From: Spirochaetes bacterium GWE1_32_154
Lineage (GTDB): Bacteria > Spirochaetota > GWE2-31-10
Direction: 5' to 3'
NCBI GenBank assembly: GCA_001829315.1
Contig: MIAY01000003.1
Coordinates: forward strand, 1 to 64,000
Length of the DNA: 64,000 nt
The translations under genes were made by a program, and so were the position numbers. The notes under the pieces were generated by a model that was not told the origin of the DNA, ran no database searches, and saw only the letters and a list, made by a program, of their open reading frames with translations. This document shows, in pieces, positions 62,441 to 64,000 of the stretch; positions within the stretch are counted from its first letter, which is position 1, and each line of letters opens with the position of its first letter.

Positions 62441-62968
62441 TTATTCATCTTTGAAATTCACCACTTCGCTGTGGTTTAACCTGTGTATCAGGTTTGATAT
62501 GTCTTTATAATCATCAAGAATTTGCATATATTTGTCATGGGATTTTCTATAATCAATACCTGATGGTATCACAATATCTCTTTCTTCTTTTCTAATAACC
62601 CGGTCAAATGCACTTGCCCGAAGATTCTCATACAAATCATCATTCTCAGTCTTCAAAGAAAATCTTGTTTCTATCGCTTCTGCAATCGAAATCTCACTAC
62701 CTTTAAACAACCCTTTCTTTGTAAAATTGGCTTCTTTCAGTGCATGACTTAATTTTATTTTTCTTTTGGATAATCTATCATATTTTGTCTCAAGTGCTTC
62801 TTTATCAACATCTTTTGACAACTGTAATTCATCTGTTCCAAAAAGCTGACTGTCCTTTTTTCGTTTGGCTACTTCTAAAATGCCTTTGATCATACCCATT
62901 TCATCTGAAATGCGCTTAATTTCAGCTATCGTTTCATAAATATACAAATTACCTTTAGAATCCGGCAT
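62441..62968 (-). CDS. Charged helical protein of unknown function
   Basis: A 175-residue, almost all-helical charged protein with coiled-coil stretches (about 10-75 and 120-170). The motif KLSHALKEANFTKK, then SIAEAIETRFSLKTENDDLYENLR faintly resembles septicolysin/DIP1984-like proteins, but not enough for a name. GGAGG precedes the ATG. It follows the WYL-domain regulator by 73 bp on the same strand, with a 22-bp palindrome between them. Confidence 0.6.
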   Translation of the reverse strand: MPDSKGNLYIYETIAEIKRISDEMGMIKGILEVAKRKKDSQLFGTDELQLSKDVDKEALETKYDRLSKRKIKLSHALKEANFTKKGLFKGSEISIAEAIETRFSLKTENDDLYENLRASAFDRVIRKEERDIVIPSGIDYRKSHDKYMQILDDYKDISNLIHRLNHSEVVNFKDE

Positions 62969-63008
62969 AGTAGTTCCTCCTGCTTTATATTAATACTATA
63001 ACACAGCT

Positions 63009-63030
63009 ACTATGAAGTATAGCTTCACAC
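63009..63030. promoter_or_regulatory. Operator candidate, copy 2
   Basis: On the minus strand GTGTGAAG-CTATA-CTTCATAGT, matching copy 1 (60974-60995) in both arms and spacing. It lies 41 bp before the start codon of the charged helical protein and right after the WYL-domain gene. Confidence 0.75.
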
Positions 63031-63041
63031 TAACAAAAGAA

Positions 63042-64000
63042 TTAATTCCCATTGAGATAAATATCCGCCATTTCTTTTATAGCAGTAAGCCATTTCTCTT
63101 TAAATTTCGGAGGAGAGATAACTTCACCATGTACACCATACTGTAATACACGCCCAAGCAACTCATCATAATGTCTTACTGACAGTTTAAATTCTATATA
63201 TTCACCCCGTTTTGCATCAACTCCGTTTGTGATTTCCTGTTTTGGATGAAAAACCTGATTTTTAGTTATCGTTCTTGCAATGCCATAAAAACGGATAACA
63301 ACAAATTCACTCCGTCCGCTTTCATTAGCACCTTTAAAAATCCCGAAATTATTACCGAGTGTCTGTTTTAAAGAAACAGCATCTATTTTATTCTCAAAAT
63401 CATACTCTGTTAGTAAAATATCTGTTATCCTGGAGAAGTTAAATACACTAAGAGTATCAAGATGAGTCATATGTGCAATGAGATACCAGTTTCCAAGATA
63501 ATTAACCAGTTTTAAAGGCTCTACCACTAACCTCCTGGTTTCATCCTGCTGATTAGTGTATTCGATAGAAATCTTTTTAGACGTCTTAAAACTCTCAAAA
63601 ACAAACATCATTTTATCAGGACTGATTTTCTCAAACTGCGAGAGTTCATATTCCACCTTATCAAATAAATTCTTGTACCCCGTTGGAAGATACTGCATGA
63701 ATGCCTTTTCAAGTTCTTCTGAAATAAACGGTACATAATTCATTGTATGAATTATTGCTTTTAAAAATGTGAATGTTAATACAAGTTTTTCATTAGTATA
63801 AATTATAAACTCATATTTAGAGAAGTAATGATACCCGCCCTTTTCCCGTGAATATTCCACAGGAATATTACGCATTTCCTTCATATAAGCAATATCGTTT
63901 CTCACTGTTCTTTCAGATACACCAAACTCATCTATTATCTGCTTTGTTGTTACCTTACCGTTATATCTTATTTTTCTATCAATAAATAAAAGACGGTCTA
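63042..64000 (-). CDS. WYL-domain transcriptional regulator, 5' end outside the window
   Basis: At least 319 residues, truncated by the right edge. The frame stays open to the edge: upstream of a GTG at 63905 it reads LLFIDRKIRYNGKVTTKQII and DEFGVSERTVRNDI, a complete DeoR-type winged HTH. The WYL part (about residues 130-290) has VVEPLKLVNYLGNWYLIAHM and ends in the WCX-like C-terminal extension (GVHGEVISPPKFKEKWLTAI). Such proteins regulate many defence and DNA-damage loci. It may bind the two 22-bp palindromes at 60974 and 63009 (inference). Confidence 0.88.
   Translation of the reverse strand, partial: DRLLFIDRKIRYNGKVTTKQIIDEFGVSERTVRNDIAYMKEMRNIPVEYSREKGGYHYFSKYEFIIYTNEKLVLTFTFLKAIIHTMNYVPFISEELEKAFMQYLPTGYKNLFDKVEYELSQFEKISPDKMMFVFESFKTSKKISIEYTNQQDETRRLVVEPLKLVNYLGNWYLIAHMTHLDTLSVFNFSRITDILLTEYDFENKIDAVSLKQTLGNNFGIFKGANESGRSEFVVIRFYGIARTITKNQVFHPKQEITNGVDAKRGEYIEFKLSVRHYDELLGRVLQYGVHGEVISPPKFKEKWLTAIKEMADIYLNGN

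Noticed and set aside
1-64000. tRNA or rRNA genes
   Set aside because: I looked for the T-loop pattern and rRNA-like blocks on both strands and saw none; a covariance search would be decisive.

Overview
The window is strongly AT-rich bacterial chromosome. Its best taxonomic marker is the gene string flgB-flgC-fliE-fliF-fliG-fliH-fliI-fliJ-lytic transglycosylase-flbB (24682 down to 15829, minus strand). This is the order of the large flagellar operon of spirochaetes (Borrelia BB0294-BB0286, Treponema TP0396-TP0405), and flbB, the periplasmic-flagellar collar protein, is typical of that phylum. The neighbouring PASTA protein-fmt-def set also recalls Treponema. I infer an uncultured or poorly described member of the Spirochaetota; genus cannot be fixed.

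Layout. 1-5.5 kb: a truncated-looking FIVAR lipoprotein, a heptamer tandem repeat, a nucleotidyltransferase-like protein, a PhoR/PhoB-type two-component pair and a GAF-GGDEF diguanylate cyclase. 5.6-15.8 kb: a LUD protein, purine nucleoside phosphorylase, a DinG-type helicase fused to a JAB/RadC-like domain, an LTA-synthase/OpgB-like enzyme, a chemoreceptor ending in a hemerythrin domain, the CCA-adding/poly(A) polymerase gene and engB. 15.8-24.7 kb: the flagellar operon, interrupted by a MITE-like repeat (fliG/fliF), a hairpin (fliF/fliE) and a 145-bp inverted-repeat element (flgC/fliE). 24.8-34 kb: a Cys-containing unknown, a beta-barrel candidate, PASTA protein, fmt, def, a seven-TM LuxR-type protein, an M15 peptidase lipoprotein, a 55-residue ferredoxin, a LOG-family protein and a second GAF-GGDEF cyclase. 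34.2-42.3 kb: ClpP, GAF-HD-GYP phosphodiesterase, Sir2, aroA, a topoisomerase IV A-like subunit, and an anti-sigma-kinase-like protein with a cyclic-nucleotide-binding domain. 42.6-45.8 kb: a class III nucleotide cyclase with AAA and TPR-like regions, tail-to-tail with the previous gene.

46-64 kb is an accessory and defence island. A type I restriction-modification operon runs on the minus strand: hsdM, higB toxin, higA antitoxin fused to an ImmA/IrrE metallopeptidase, hsdS, a 1388-residue sacsin/HSP90-like ATPase with a DUF3883-like nuclease end, and hsdR. hsdS and the ATPase gene overlap by ATGA, and the ATPase gene ends 4 bp before hsdR. A serine recombinase, a pseudogene, a candidate small RNA, an Rpn-family PD-(D/E)XK nuclease and a WYL-domain regulator (cut by the right edge) follow. 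Two small unknown genes share an almost identical 22-bp palindrome that is a good candidate operator, possibly for the WYL protein.

The most promising undescribed unit is the five-part RM operon carrying both an embedded toxin-antitoxin pair and the ATPase-nuclease. Second is the dispersed inverted-repeat element found at the 3' ends of flgC and the LOG gene. I saw no tRNA, rRNA or CRISPR array.
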